Shown here: positions 16,660 through 27,464 of the stretch, piece by piece
Position numbering within the stretch: position 1 is the first letter of the stretch
Layout of the letters: each line of letters starts with the position of its first letter
Assembly: GCF_011764445.1 (NCBI RefSeq)
Contig: NZ_BLPG01000001.1
Location: 1,550,001 to 1,614,000 of the forward strand
Source: Phytohabitans rumicis
Lineage (GTDB): Bacteria > Actinomycetota > Actinomycetes > Mycobacteriales > Micromonosporaceae
Reading direction: 5' to 3'
DNA length: 64,000 nucleotides
Notes under the pieces: generated by a model
The model's database searches: none
Told to the model about the DNA's origin: nothing
Seen by the model: only the letters and a program-made list of their open reading frames with translations
Made by a program: the position numbers and the translations under genes

Positions 16660-19508
16660 TCAGGTCGTGGTGCAGGTGATGTTGGCCGGCGGGTTGTTGG
16701 CGCCGCTCACCGAGGCGATGAACCCGAATGTGGTGGAACCGCCGGCCGGAAGCGCGCCGTTGTAGGCGGCGTTGGTCACCGTCACGTTCGCGCCGCTCTG
16801 GGTGTACGTGCCGCTCCAGATCTGGTTGATGACCTGTCCATTAGGGAAGGTCCAGCTGACCGTCCAGCCCCGGATCGGCGACGACCCGGCGGTGACCGTC
16901 ACCTCCGCCTGGAAGCCGCCCGGCCACGAGCTCGTCACCGCGTACGTCGCCCGCGCGCCGGACGGCGGCGGTGAGCTAGTGGGCGGCGGTGAGGTTGTCG
17001 GGCTGACCGTCGGCGAAACCGAAGCGGTCGGGCTAACCGTCGGCGAGACGGAGACGGTGGCGCTCACGGTTGGCGACGCCGTGGCTCCCAGCCGCGCGGC
17101 GCGGTACGTGTGTCCAGCCTTGACGGTGAGCTGCACGACGTCGGTCTCTGGCCGGGTGGTGGCCGGTGTGCCGCCGTCGCCCACGTCGACGAGTGTGAAG
17201 CTGCCGGTGAACAGGCGGGCGCGCAGCCGCACCGTGCCGTCGCGGTCGGCCCGGACCAGGAGTTCGTCGGCCTGACCGCTGGTCCACGCCGCGCCGACGG
17301 TGTAGCCGCCCCTTCCTCGCAACCCGGCCACCTGCCCGGTCGCCCAGGCGGACGGCAGGGCGGGCAGCAGGTGCAGCTCGCCGTTGTGGCTCTGCAACAA
17401 CATCTCCGCGATGCCGGACGTGGCGCCGAAGTTGCCGTCGATCTGGAACGGTGGGTGCAGGTCGAACATGTTCGGCGCCAACCGGTCGGTCCGCACCAGG
17501 TCACGGATCAGCTTGTGGGCGCGGGCGCCGTCCTCCATCCGCGCCCAGTAGTTGATTTTCCAGGCGAGCGACCACCCGGTCCCGTCGTCACCGCGCAGTT
17601 CGAGGGTCCGGCGGGCGGCCTCGTACAGCTGCGGTGTGCCGCGCCGGGTGATCTGGTTGCTGGGGTGCAGCCCGTACAGGTGCGAGACGTGCCGGTGGTT
17701 CCGCTCGGTCTCCACCCAGTCGGCCAGCCACTCCTGAATGTTGCCGCGCGAGCCGACCCGCATCGGCGCCAGCCGGTCCTTGGCCGTGCGCACCTGGGTG
17801 CGGAAGGTGGTGTCCACACCGAGCACCTCACTGGCCCGGGCGACGCCTTCGAAGAGGTCGCGCAGGATCTGGTTGTCCATTGTGGGCCCCGCGCACACGC
17901 TGGCGTTGGCGTGGTGGGGCAGCTCCGGCGAGTTCGACGGGTTGGTGACCAGGTACCCGAGCGACGGATGGGCGACCAGCGTGTCGAGGAAGAACTGGGC
18001 CGCGCCTTTCATCGCCGGGTAGTTTGCGCGGAGGAACTCGACGTCGCCGGTGAACAGATAGTGGTCCCAGACCAGGGTGGACAGCCACGCACCACCGGTC
18101 TGCCACATCCCCACAACGCCCCGTCGACCACCGAGGCACCCCGCCACGCGTCGGTGTTGTGGTGGGTCACCCAACCACCCGCGCCGTACTGCGCCTGAGC
18201 CACCCGGGCGCCGGTCACCGTCAGGTCTCTGACCATGTCGAAGACGGGCAGGTAACACTCGGACAGGTTCGTGGTGTCCGTGGGCCAGTAGTTCATCGGC
18301 AGGTTGGCGTTGATGGTGTACTTCGAGTCCCACGGCGGAGCCATCGAATCGTTCCAGATGCCCTGCAGGTTGGCCGGCTGGGTACCCGGACGCGACGAGC
18401 AGATCAGCAGGTAGCGGCCGAACTGGAACAGCAACGCGGAGAACTGCGGATCGTTCACGCTCGCGTGCTGCGCGATCCGCACGTCGGTCGGCTGGTCGGC
18501 CGCCGCCGTGCGGCCCAGGTTGATCGCCACCCGGTTGAACAGCGCCTGATAGTCGGCGAGGTGCCGGCTGCGCAGCTGGTCGATGGCCACGTTTCGGGCC
18601 GCGTTGAGCCGGGTGCGCGCGATCCCTTGGTAGTCGCCGTTGACGGTGCGGAAGTTGACATAGCTGGAACCGATCGAGACCAGCACGGTCACGCTCGTCG
18701 CGGCGGAGACCCGCAGCGTGCCACCGGAACTACTCACCGTGCCACCGGTGACCGCGGCGTTGGCCAGAGCGAGGAAGCGGACCTGCCCGGTGACGCCCTC
18801 CATGTTGCCGGAGATGCCGTTCAGGCCGATCGTGGCACTGTCCGGGCTGGACACCGTCGTCCGCTGTGGACTGTCGAACGTGGCGCTGAACGTGATGGAG
18901 TTGGCCCGGTCGGCGGTCAGCCGGACCACGATCACCTGATCCGGCGCGCTCGCGAACACCTCACGCGTGTACCGCACACCGCCCTGCACATACGTGGTGG
19001 TAACCGTGGCGGTGGTCAGGTCGAGCGTCCGGTTGTACTGCGAAACCCCGCTCGCCGAGCCGACGGCCAGCCGCAGGTTGCCGACGGGCTGGTAGGCCAG
19101 CTGACCACCAGGGCTGCCCATCATGGTCTGGTTGATCAGATCCTGCGCCTGGGTCCACTGGTCGGCGAAGACCCGCCGCCGGATCTCCGCAAGGTTCGCC
19201 GCACCCCGGGTGTTGGCCGAGTCGTAGGGGCCGCCCGCCCAGACGGTGTCCTCGTTGAGCTGCAGCCGCTCGGTGTCGACGTTGCCGAACACCATCGCGC
19301 CCAGCCGGCCGTTGCCGACCGGCAGCGCCCGCAACCAATCGGCGCCGGCGGCCTCGTCGTACCACAGCGCCAGGTCGCCCGCGGCCAGCACCTGCGATGG
19401 TGCCGCCGAGTCGGCACGGGCGACCGCGGTCCAGGCCGCCGGCACGAGCGCGGCCCCGGCCCCCGCCGCCCCGGCCCTGAGCAGCTTCCTTCGTGTCACT
19501 TCAGGCAT
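16660..19508 (-). CDS. Secreted GH95 alpha-L-fucosidase/galactosidase with CBM2; one apparent frameshift
   Basis: The Tat leader (VTRRKLLRAGAAGAG) begins at ATG 19508. The N-terminal GH95 sandwich contains ALPVGNGRLGAMVFG and EDTVWAGGPYD. The (alpha/alpha)6 barrel carries NLQGIWNDSMAPPW and NANLPMNYWP, then HVSHLYGLHP and FQIDGNFGATSGI. A PTVSPT linker and CBM2 complete about 950 codons. The frame breaks at a C4 run (18109-18112) between VVDGALWG and WQTGGAWLS. One added base gives LWGMWQTGG, as in relatives, so the break is probably a read error. The family cuts alpha-1,2-linked L-fucose or L-galactose from xyloglucan side chains; which one is not resolved. Confidence 0.86.
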
Positions 19509-19530
19509 CGCGGCTCTCCTAATTGGACGG

Positions 19531-19788
19531 TTAGGGGCTAGTGCAGGTCAGCGATGGGATCGATGGCGTGCCGTCGGCGATGAAGCCGAACGTGGTCGAG
19601 GCTCCCGCGCCGAGCGTGCCGTTCCAGGCGACGTTCTTCACGGTCGCCGCGGAGCCGCTGGTGGTCAGCGTCCCGTTCCAGACCCCGCGCTGCCGCTGAC
19701 GCCGCCGCCCAACGTCGCTTCCTCCCACGGCTACGACGAGAGGCGCCGCGGCCGCGATGGGCCTGGCGATGAATCTGCGTCTCAACAT
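19531..19788 (-). pseudogene. In-frame stub: signal peptide joined to the last half of a CBM2
   Basis: An open frame of 85 codons runs from ATG 19788 (behind AGAGAGGCAG). Residues 1-24 are a leader (MLRRRFIARPIAAAAPLVV). A short Arg-rich joint follows. Residues 36-85 are the C-terminal half of a CBM2 (VWNGTLTTSGSAATV, STTFGFIADG, LTCTSP). The catalytic domain, linker and first half of the CBM2 are gone. It retains a full regulatory region upstream. It looks like an internal deletion of a cellulase or xylanase gene; a functional 85-residue secreted product is unlikely but not excluded. Confidence 0.65.
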
Positions 19789-19832
19789 CGTGGTCTGCCT
19801 CTCTGGCGAGTCGAGGGCCCGGCCGCCGCGCA

Positions 19833-19846
19833 TGTTAGCGCTAACA
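19833..19846 (-). promoter_or_regulatory. LacI-type 14-bp palindromic operator
   Basis: TGTTAGCGCTAACA is a perfect palindrome with the central CG-type half-sites of LacI/GalR operators. It lies 45 nt before the stub start and downstream of a promoter. A near copy occurs upstream of the GH10-lectin gene (25349-25362). Confidence 0.6.
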
Positions 19847-19911
19847 GTCCTCGATTCGAGCTGACCGCTTGCCCCGGTTGGGGGTACCGGAGAACGGTAG
19901 TCATCGACATA

Positions 19912-19925
19912 TGGGAGCGCTCCCC
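19912..19925 (-). promoter_or_regulatory. CebR-type operator
   Basis: TGGGAGCGCTCCCC matches 13 of 14 bases of the cellobiose-regulator (CebR) operator TGGGAGCGCTCCCA known from Streptomyces and Thermobifida cellulase genes. It sits just downstream of the promoter at 19967-19939, where binding would block transcription. Cellobiose control is inferred; no cebR gene is in the window. Confidence 0.65.
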
Positions 19926-19938
19926 ATCGATGCTTGGG

Positions 19939-19967
19939 AGATTGCCAGATTGTTTCCGTTCCTTCAA
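19939..19967 (-). promoter_or_regulatory. Promoter with an 'AAACAATCTGGCAATCT' core, first copy
   Basis: TTGAAG (19967-19962) and CAATCT (19944-19939) are 17 nt apart on the minus strand. The spacer and -10 (GAAACAATCTGGCAATCT) recur exactly in the GH10-lectin promoter at 25438-25410. It would drive the stub and possibly the GH95 gene beyond it. Confidence 0.55.
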
Positions 19968-20210
19968 GGGGCACCGCCAAACGCGTACCCATAAACGCGT
20001 TTTTAGATTGAGGACTTTCGACAACCGTCGTGAATAACACATTCTTGCTATCGAGCAGAATTAGCGAGTGGTGCACATGAGATAGAACTTTTTGTTATCT
20101 CGACCTGCGCGACTTGGTCGTGTCGGTCACCGCGCGAGTGGCGGGCGGGGGGTGGCGGGAGGCGTCCACTTGGAATGCGCCGCTCCTATCGGCCTGGTCC
20201 AACCGCAGCT

Positions 20211-20291
20211 CGGCGCTGCCAGCTCAGGCCTGGTTGGCCGGCCGGCGACCTCGAGCCACCACAGCGACAGCAGCGCGGTCTGGTCTTGCAA
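20211..20291 (-). pseudogene. Fragment of ECF sigma factor region 4
   Basis: The minus strand encodes LLSLWWLEVAGRPTRPELAA, close to LLSLWWLEAAGQLTRTELAA in the sigma gene at 25603-27188. Flanking DNA no longer encodes the rest of a sigma factor. It is a relic of a paralogue. Nothing recognisable was found between 20077 and 20210 or between 20292 and 20431. Confidence 0.6.
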
Positions 20292-20431
20292 CGCGGACGT
20301 GGCAGCGGGGGTCGGGGATTTCGGCTCGCCCCCGCGAGCCGCCGACCGCCGCGGTCTCCGGCGGGAGCAGCGGTCCGCAGCTGGCGCGGACCCGGGAAAC
20401 AAGGCGGAAGCGGTCCACGCCAGGGTGGGGA

Positions 20432-20543
20432 TCAGGCGTGGAGGATGGCGCGCAACCAGGCGTCCGACGTGTTGACGTGCAGCGGAGCGGCCGACTGGGC
20501 CAGGAAGGGGTCACCGGCGCGGAGGGCATCGTAGATGGCGCGG
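20432..20543 (-). pseudogene. C-terminal fragment of a FadR-type GntR regulator
   Basis: The minus strand reads AIYDALRAGDPFLAQSAAPL, then HVNTSDAWLRAILHA and a TGA stop at 20434-20432. This is the final helix pair of the FCD domain (compare IYERIAAHDPDGAAEAMFTH in the regulator at 32397). The upstream part is missing, and the fragment abuts a lectin fragment on the other strand at about 20544. Confidence 0.6.
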
Positions 20544-20643
20544 TACGGCAACAAGTGCCTGGACGCCAACGGACGGGGCACCGACAACGGCACCAGGATC
20601 CAACTTTGGGCCTGCCACGGTGGCGCCAATCAGCAGTGGAGCA
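20544..20643 (+). pseudogene. Ricin-B lectin fragment
   Basis: The plus strand encodes YGNKCLDANGRGT, then [19 protein letters not shown], about one subdomain of a ricin-B lectin. There is no leader or catalytic domain. It points opposite to the neighbouring GH62 gene. Confidence 0.6.
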
Positions 20644-20685
20644 CGCCAGTTGGAGAGCCTTGCGGGGTCGGGGGTTGCCGCGGCT

Positions 20686-20716
20686 CGGCGGGCTCGGCCT
20701 TGTGCCGAGCCCGCCG
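20686..20716 (-). terminator. Hairpin terminator after the GH62 gene
   Basis: A perfect 13-bp stem (CGGCGGGCTCGGC / GCCGAGCCCGCCG) with a CTTGT loop lies 27 nt past the GH62 stop. Confidence 0.75.
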
Positions 20717-20742
20717 CTTCCGTTGCGATGGGATCTGTGTCG

Positions 20743-22254
20743 TTAGCGCTGCAGGGTGAGTAGGCCTGGCCGGTAGGGCAGCAGGCCGTAGTCGCCGCCG
20801 GAGTTGGGGGCACGTCCCTGGTAGAGCAACTGCAGATTGCACGGATCAACAGTCATCGTCTGGTCCGCGTTGGAACGGATCAGCTCGCCGTGGCTGATGT
20901 CGTTGGTCCAGGTGGCGCCGCTGTTGGCCTTGCCGGCGAAGGGGTTGCTCTCGCTGGCGGCCTGGGGTGTCCACGAACCGCCCAGACTGGTCGAGGTGAA
21001 CGAGCGGAAATAGCGACCCTGCGCGCCGATCGCCTCGACGAGCATGAGGTACAGGTTCTGGCCCTGAAGCTTGTACACCTGGACCGCTTCGAACAGGTTG
21101 TTCGTCGAGTCGCTCATGATCACCGTCGAGGACGAGCCGAAACTACCCGGGAAGTTCCCGATCGGCATACTGGCCCGATAGATCTTCCCGTTGTCACCGG
21201 CGAAGAACAGATACATGGTGCTGCTGTCACCGATGACCGTCTGATCGATCGGCCCGGTGCCAGAACCCGAGATGCTCCCGGAGAACAACGTCTGCGGCGC
21301 CGACCACCCGTTCGGGTTGGTCGGATCGCTGGAGGTGCGGTACGAGAACGCCGGCCCACCCCACTGATAGGCGAGCACCCAAATATTGCGCGGCGCGAAG
21401 TAGAACAACGTCGGCGCCACCGTACCCGACGACATCCCGTTCTGACTGGCCGAGGCCATGTCCGACCAGTTCGAGAACAGGCTGAAGTTCATCGAACCCC
21501 AACTCGTACCAAAGTCATGCGTCGTGGCGTAAACCAGATGCCGACCGTTATACGGAGCATAAGTGAAGTCCTTCAACGACACCCAACCCGACCTCGGGTT
21601 CGCCAACGGACCCGTCGACGACCACCGGTAGCTCGACGGAAGGGAACACCCACCGGGCGGTGGCGTCGTCGGATTCGTCGGCGTCGTCCCGCCGAGGCGG
21701 ACCAGCTGCCACTGCTGGTTGCTGCCGCCCCAATCCGTGTACTGCACGACGTTCGCACCGTCGTTGGTCGCGGCACCCTGCACCTCGACCGCCTTGTTGC
21801 TGTTCCGGCCGATCAACCGCACGTAGCCGCCGTCCGAGTCGGCGAGCCGGAACTGCTGGTTGGCACCGTTACCGTCGGCCCACTGCACGATCGCGGCACC
21901 GTCGGCTGTCGACCAGTTGTAGACGTCCAGCACCTTGCCCGAAAGGCGGGACCTGACCCGGTAGTATCCGCCCCCGGAGTCGACGAACTGCCACTGCTGA
22001 TTGGTGCCGTCATGACGCGCCCACTGCGTGATCCGCGCACCGTCGTTGGTGGCCAGGTTGTACACGTCCAACGCCCTGCCACTGTTCCGATTCACCAGCA
22101 CATACCAGGCGGTGGTATCCACCGTGGCCGCCGACGCCGACGTCGCGGCCACCATCACCAGCGCGCCGCCCACGACCACCGCGGCAGTCACGGCGGCCAA
22201 CCCCGACCGCCACCCACGACGCCACCTCGCGGTGCGCGCAAACCCAACCGGCAT
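20743..22254 (-). CDS. Secreted ricin-B lectin - GH62 alpha-L-arabinofuranosidase
   Basis: This 503-residue protein starts at ATG 22254 with AAGGAG seven nt upstream; a longer reading from 22332 lacks such a site. The signal peptide ends near SASAATVD. A ricin-B domain with three QW-type repeats (NQQWQF, NQQFRL, NQQWQL) occupies about 48-185. After a PT linker the GH62 propeller begins [16 protein letters not shown]. The catalytic base Asp is in [12 protein letters not shown] and the acid Glu in [15 protein letters not shown]62 enzymes remove single arabinose residues from arabinoxylan. The lectin here is N-terminal, unlike most in this window. Confidence 0.93.
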   Translation of the reverse strand: MPVGFARTARWRRGWRSGLAAVTAAVVVGGALVMVAATSASAATVDTTAWYVLVNRNSGRALDVYNLATNDGARITQWARHDGTNQQWQFVDSGGGYYRVRSRLSGKVLDVYNWSTADGAAIVQWADGNGANQQFRLADSDGGYVRLIGRNSNKAVEVQGAATNDGANVVQYTDWGGSNQQWQLVRLGGTTPTNPTTPPPGGCSLPSSYRWSSTGPLANPRSGWVSLKDFTYAPYNGRHLVYATTHDFGTSWGSMNFSLFSNWSDMASASQNGMSSGTVAPTLFYFAPRNIWVLAYQWGGPAFSYRTSSDPTNPNGWSAPQTLFSGSISGSGTGPIDQTVIGDSSTMYLFFAGDNGKIYRASMPIGNFPGSFGSSSTVIMSDSTNNLFEAVQVYKLQGQNLYLMLVEAIGAQGRYFRSFTSTSLGGSWTPQAASESNPFAGKANSGATWTNDISHGELIRSNADQTMTVDPCNLQLLYQGRAPNSGGDYGLLPYRPGLLTLQR

Positions 22255-22353
22255 GGCATCTCTCCTTTCACTCATCTGGAATCTCCGACATGAAGCGCGC
22301 CGCATCGGTGCGGACGCGGCCGGCACCCGCACAGACCGGCTAAACCTGTCCTT

Positions 22354-23646
22354 TCAGCTTGCGGTGCAAGTGGGCGCCATGCCGGCACCGCTGCCGCTGC
22401 CCTGGAACCCGAACTCGGTGACCTGGCCCGACCCGAGCCGACCGTTGTAGCTGACGTTGGCGAACCGGACCGTGCCGGTGCTGCCGCTCGCCGACGCGTT
22501 CCAGGTGTTGGTCACGCTGGCGCCGCTCGGCAGCGTCATGCTGACCGTCCATCCGTTGGTACCGGCCGAGCCGGCGGTCACCCGTACGGTCGCCACGAAA
22601 CCGCCCGTCCACTGGTTCAACGCCACGGACGCCGAGCAGCCCTCACCCGGAGGAGGCGAGGAGGGCGGAGGCGAGGAAGGCGGGGGTGTCGTGGTGGGCG
22701 GAGGTGTCGTCGGGCCCGGTGAGGTGTTCTGGAACTGGGCGAAGAACCTCCAGATCTCCCCCTTGGTCCAGGTCGTGATGCCGCTTTCGGCGTACGTTCC
22801 GTCGACCGGGCCGGGCATGTGTCCGTTGTCGAACGCGGCCCACTGCACCGGATACCCGGCCCGGCAGCCGGTGTAGGCGGTGGTGATGTGCGTGCGACTG
22901 CCAGCCCCCGGCTCGCGTGGGCTCTGCGGGGTGCAGCCGTTGTTTCTGACGAACGTGTCGCGCAGGGACCGCCCCTGGGAGATGTTCAGCACGTTGTCGC
23001 TGATGCCGTGCAGTCCGAAGTAGGCGATCGGCTGGGTGCCGCCGCTACAGCCACTGATCTGGCCGCCGGACATGACGGCGACGGCGCGGAAGACGGTCGG
23101 CTGTGCGCAGGCGAGCGCGTAGCTCATGCCACCGCCCCAGCTGAAGCCGGTGGCGAAGCGCTGCGTGGTGTCGATGCAGAGGTCGGCGTCGAGCCGCCGG
23201 ATCATGTCGTCGACGAAGGTGACGTCCTCGCCGCCGGAGTTGCCCCAGCCGTTGCCGAGGCCCTGCGGTGCGACGAGGACGGCGGTGTTGTTGGACTGCT
23301 CGAGCTGGCCGTAGTAGGACCACGGCCGCCCACTGGTGCCGCCCGAGTCGACCTCGTTGGCGGTGCCGCCCCGCCAGTGAAACGCGAAGATCAGCCGGTA
23401 CGGGTTGCTGTTGTTGTAGTTCGCGGGGAGTCGCAGGATGAAGCTGCGGCTCTTTCCGTTGCTCTGGATGGTGTGCGTACCACTTTGCAGCGCCGGCGCC
23501 CTACCGCATCCCGCGGTCGCGGCGGCGACGGTGAAGTCTCCGGCTGAGGCGCTGCCGAGGCCACCAGCCAGCGCGACGCCGGCCGCGGCCACGGCGAGCA
23601 TCGCCACCGCGGCGACGGGCCCCGGCAACGATCGATGTCTTGGCAT
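22354..23646 (-). CDS. Secreted CE1 feruloyl/acetylxylan esterase with CBM2
   Basis: This 430-residue protein starts at ATG 23646 (MPRHRSLPG) behind AGAGGGAG. It has a leader, then an alpha/beta hydrolase closely matching the esterase at 1247-2607. The nucleophile is in GFSWGGGMS, the acid in HGISDNV and the His in FDNGHMPGP. A Pro-rich linker (PPPTTTPPPSSPP) precedes a CBM2 at about 335-430 (CSASVALNQWTGGF). It probably releases ferulate or acetate from xylan. The pair of esterases differs mainly in the binding module. Confidence 0.9.
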   Translation of the reverse strand: MPRHRSLPGPVAAVAMLAVAAAGVALAGGLGSASAGDFTVAAATAGCGRAPALQSGTHTIQSNGKSRSFILRLPANYNNSNPYRLIFAFHWRGGTANEVDSGGTSGRPWSYYGQLEQSNNTAVLVAPQGLGNGWGNSGGEDVTFVDDMIRRLDADLCIDTTQRFATGFSWGGGMSYALACAQPTVFRAVAVMSGGQISGCSGGTQPIAYFGLHGISDNVLNISQGRSLRDTFVRNNGCTPQSPREPGAGSRTHITTAYTGCRAGYPVQWAAFDNGHMPGPVDGTYAESGITTWTKGEIWRFFAQFQNTSPGPTTPPPTTTPPPSSPPPSSPPPGEGCSASVALNQWTGGFVATVRVTAGSAGTNGWTVSMTLPSGASVTNTWNASASGSTGTVRFANVSYNGRLGSGQVTEFGFQGSGSGAGMAPTCTAS

Positions 23647-23749
23647 CACGAAAACTCCCTCTGTTGTCCAGCTCTGGTTGGCAACACTGGCGCACGGCCC
23701 CCGAACGTCGCTTGCTTCACTGCTACTCCTCATGGCGCGGTCGTCGGGC

Positions 23750-23785
23750 GGGCCGGTGCGGAGTCGGCTAGCTCCGCACCGGCCC
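23750..23785 (-). terminator. Hairpin terminator after the GH10-lectin gene
   Basis: A perfect 14-bp stem (GGGCCGGTGCGGAG / CTCCGCACCGGCCC) with an 8-nt loop lies about 115 nt beyond the stop at 23901. A second inverted repeat sits between it and the gene. Confidence 0.7.
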
Positions 23786-23848
23786 CTTCCAGGTCACGCC
23801 GGCTGTCGTGCATGTCGGCGCCATCCACCGCCGTCGTGACCTGGAAGG
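23785..23848. repeat. 14-bp inverted repeat with 36-nt spacer
   Basis: CCTTCCAGGTCACG (23785-23798) and CGTGACCTGGAAGG (23835-23848) are perfect reverse complements. The first arm overlaps the end of the hairpin at 23750-23785. There is no coding sequence between the arms. Confidence 0.6.
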
Positions 23849-23900
23849 CGCGCTCCGGGCGTTGCCCGGCCGCCCGTCTAGCAGGTGGAGCTGGGCACCG

Positions 23901-25565
<1,665 letters not shown>

Positions 25566-25602
25566 TTATCGGCGCCGGTGCCAGATGGTCCCCGGCTCGG
25601 CG

Positions 25603-27188
25603 CTATCCGGCCAGTGGTGGCCGAGGGCGGAAGGATGCGTCGGCGTCAAACCCGGGACTGCCGTCCGGCGGATCCACCCAGAGCTCCGTCCCGCGGTGGC
25701 GCAGAAACGCGCCGGGGTAGTTGGACGACTCCAACGACACCGAGCCAGGGACCGCGCCCACACGTACGCAGAACGTCGCGTCCCCGCGGAACAGCTCGGT
25801 GCTGTCGTCCTGGCTCAGTCGCAGCCGCCAGGACGAGTGGCGCAGATACCTGCCGTCCTGGGCACGAAACGAGACACATCTCGGCTGTGCCAGGCCGGGA
25901 ACCACCGCGAACGTCGCACGCTTGCGGCCTTCCGTGTCGCTGCCCGCGGCGACCTGTTCCAGCACGCCGAGGTCGGCGGCGGTCGTGACCATCAATCCCG
26001 CGGCGCTGACCGACTCCAGCGACGCCCGCCCTGACGCGAAGGGGTCTGTGCCGGGGTGGACGGGCTGGCGACGCTCGGGCTCCGCGGGCTGGGCGGCTTG
26101 GGCGCGGCCGACGGCTCCGGTGCCACCGCCGGGGCCGACGCTACCGGGGCCGGCGCGGATGTCGGCGCCGCGACCGCCGGCCGGTCCGGTGATGCCGGCG
26201 TGCTCCACGTCGCCGTGGTGACCGCGGTACCGGCGACGAGCGTGGCGGCCGCGAACATCGCGGCGAAGGGGTGCGTCCCGATCGTTTGCGCCAGCTGGCC
26301 GAGCAGTCCCGCCTTCACGCCGGCGGCGACCGCGGAGCCGGTCGCCGCCGAGCCGGCAGCCGCGGCAGTTCCGCCCTTGGCGAGCACCGCGGCCGACAGC
26401 GCCAGCGGCACGGGCAGCAGTGCGAGGCCGACGATGAGCCGCTCGAGGGGCACCAGTTCGCCGGGTTCGGTGTGGGAGCAGACCGGGCACGACCGGGTGT
26501 GCCGGGTGATGCGCTTGCGCCACAGCGGGCTCGGTATGCCGTCCCAGTCCTCCAGAACGGCGCTCAGCTGCGCGCACCGGGGACTGGCTTCGAGGGCGGC
26601 GACGAGTGACCGGCTCAGGTCAAGCTGGTGGCGCATGCGCTGGACGCGCACGCCGGCGTGCGCCACGCTCGTGCCCAGCGCGGCCGCGAGCTCGGTCCTG
26701 GTCAGCTGGCCCGCGGCTTCCAGCCACCACAGCGACAGCAGGGCGCGGTCGTCCGGGTCCAGCCATCGGCTGGCACGCACCACCCGCCGGCGGCGACTGG
26801 ACAGCTCCACATGGGCCAGGGCCAGGCTTTCCGCGTCGGCGTCGGGCGGATCGGTCAGCTCGTCGAGGGGCACGGTCCGCCGTGCGTCCGCCCGCAGCCG
26901 GTGCAGGTGGGTGCTGACCTGGCGGGTCGCGATCGTCGCCAGCCACGGCCGGAAGCTCTCCGGGGTGCGCAGCGTCCGCAGCTCGCGCAGGGCCCGCAGC
27001 ATGGTGTCCTGCACGACGTCGTCGGCATCGGGCAGCACGCCCAGCGCCCGGCGCACGATGGTGTACACCAGGGGCAGGTAGGCGGCGACCAGTTCGTCGA
27101 GCGCCCGTGGATCGCCGGCCTGCGCGGCGACGACCAGGCTCGTCTCGTCGGTGCTACCGGCTCGCGTCACGAGCCTGCGGGCCGGCAC
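25603..27188 (-). CDS. ECF-type sigma factor with zinc-binding motif, membrane segments and C-terminal AbfB sugar-binding domain; one apparent frameshift
   Basis: Sigma region 2 lies at about 30-95 (DADDVVQDTMLRALREL, PWLATIATRQV) and region 4 at about 140-195 (LLSLWWLEAAG, ELAAALGTSVAHAGV). A ZAS-like zinc motif follows (His230, Cys234, Cys237 in RHTRSCPVC), as in anti-sigma factors. Hydrophobic segments sit at about 251-270 and 309-327, followed by a Pro/Ala-rich stretch. A G4 run (26041-26044) breaks the frame. One added base joins STPAQTP to FASGRASLESV and an AbfB/CBM42-type domain (about 383-528; VSFRAQDGRYLRH, SNYPGAFLRH). The total is 529 codons. The start is uncertain: GTG 27188 or 27170. 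This could be a sugar-sensing, membrane-held sigma factor; topology is unproven. Confidence 0.78.
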
Positions 27189-27382
27189 CGCGGTGGCCTG
27201 GCTTTCATGTCCATGCCAGCCGGTAGACCTGCTGCGCGGTCCGCCTCCAGTGAGCTGACCGCCTGCACGACGACGGTCTGCGTGACACCCGCGGTCGCCG
27301 CCATCGTTTGGGGGTCGATCCAGTGCTGCCGGTGGCGGGCGCGGTTCCATAGATGATGGTGCGCGTCCACGACGGCTTCCAT
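27167..27382 (-). pseudogene. N-terminal fragment of a COG3618-type amidohydrolase (fuconolactonase-like)
   Basis: ATG 27382 follows GGAGG and opens MEAVVDAHHHLWNRARH, then WIDPQTMAATAGVTQTVVV and QAVSSLE. This is the first strand and metal-binding DxHxH region of amidohydrolases such as L-fuconolactonase. About 18 residues seem missing after TMAA, and similarity ends after QAVSSLE. The remainder overlaps the proposed start of the sigma gene. The native protein is about 280 residues, so this is a stub. Confidence 0.6.
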
Positions 27383-27412
27383 CGATCCTCCGTCCAAGCG
27401 ATGTCGACAAGG

Positions 27413-27456
27413 CCGCCGCGGAGGGCAACGGGTGCCTGCGATGCCCTCCGCGGCGG
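27413..27456 (-). terminator. Hairpin terminator after the beta-helix stub
   Basis: A perfect 15-bp stem (CCGCCGCGGAGGGCA / TGCCCTCCGCGGCGG) encloses a 14-nt loop directly beyond the stop at 27465. Confidence 0.7.
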
Positions 27457-27464
27457 GGTTCGCG

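Noticed and set aside
16960-17100. Tandem repeats in Pro/Thr linkers as a CRISPR-like or satellite array
   Set aside because: They encode in-frame PTVSPT-type linkers between enzyme and CBM2 and have no spacer structure.
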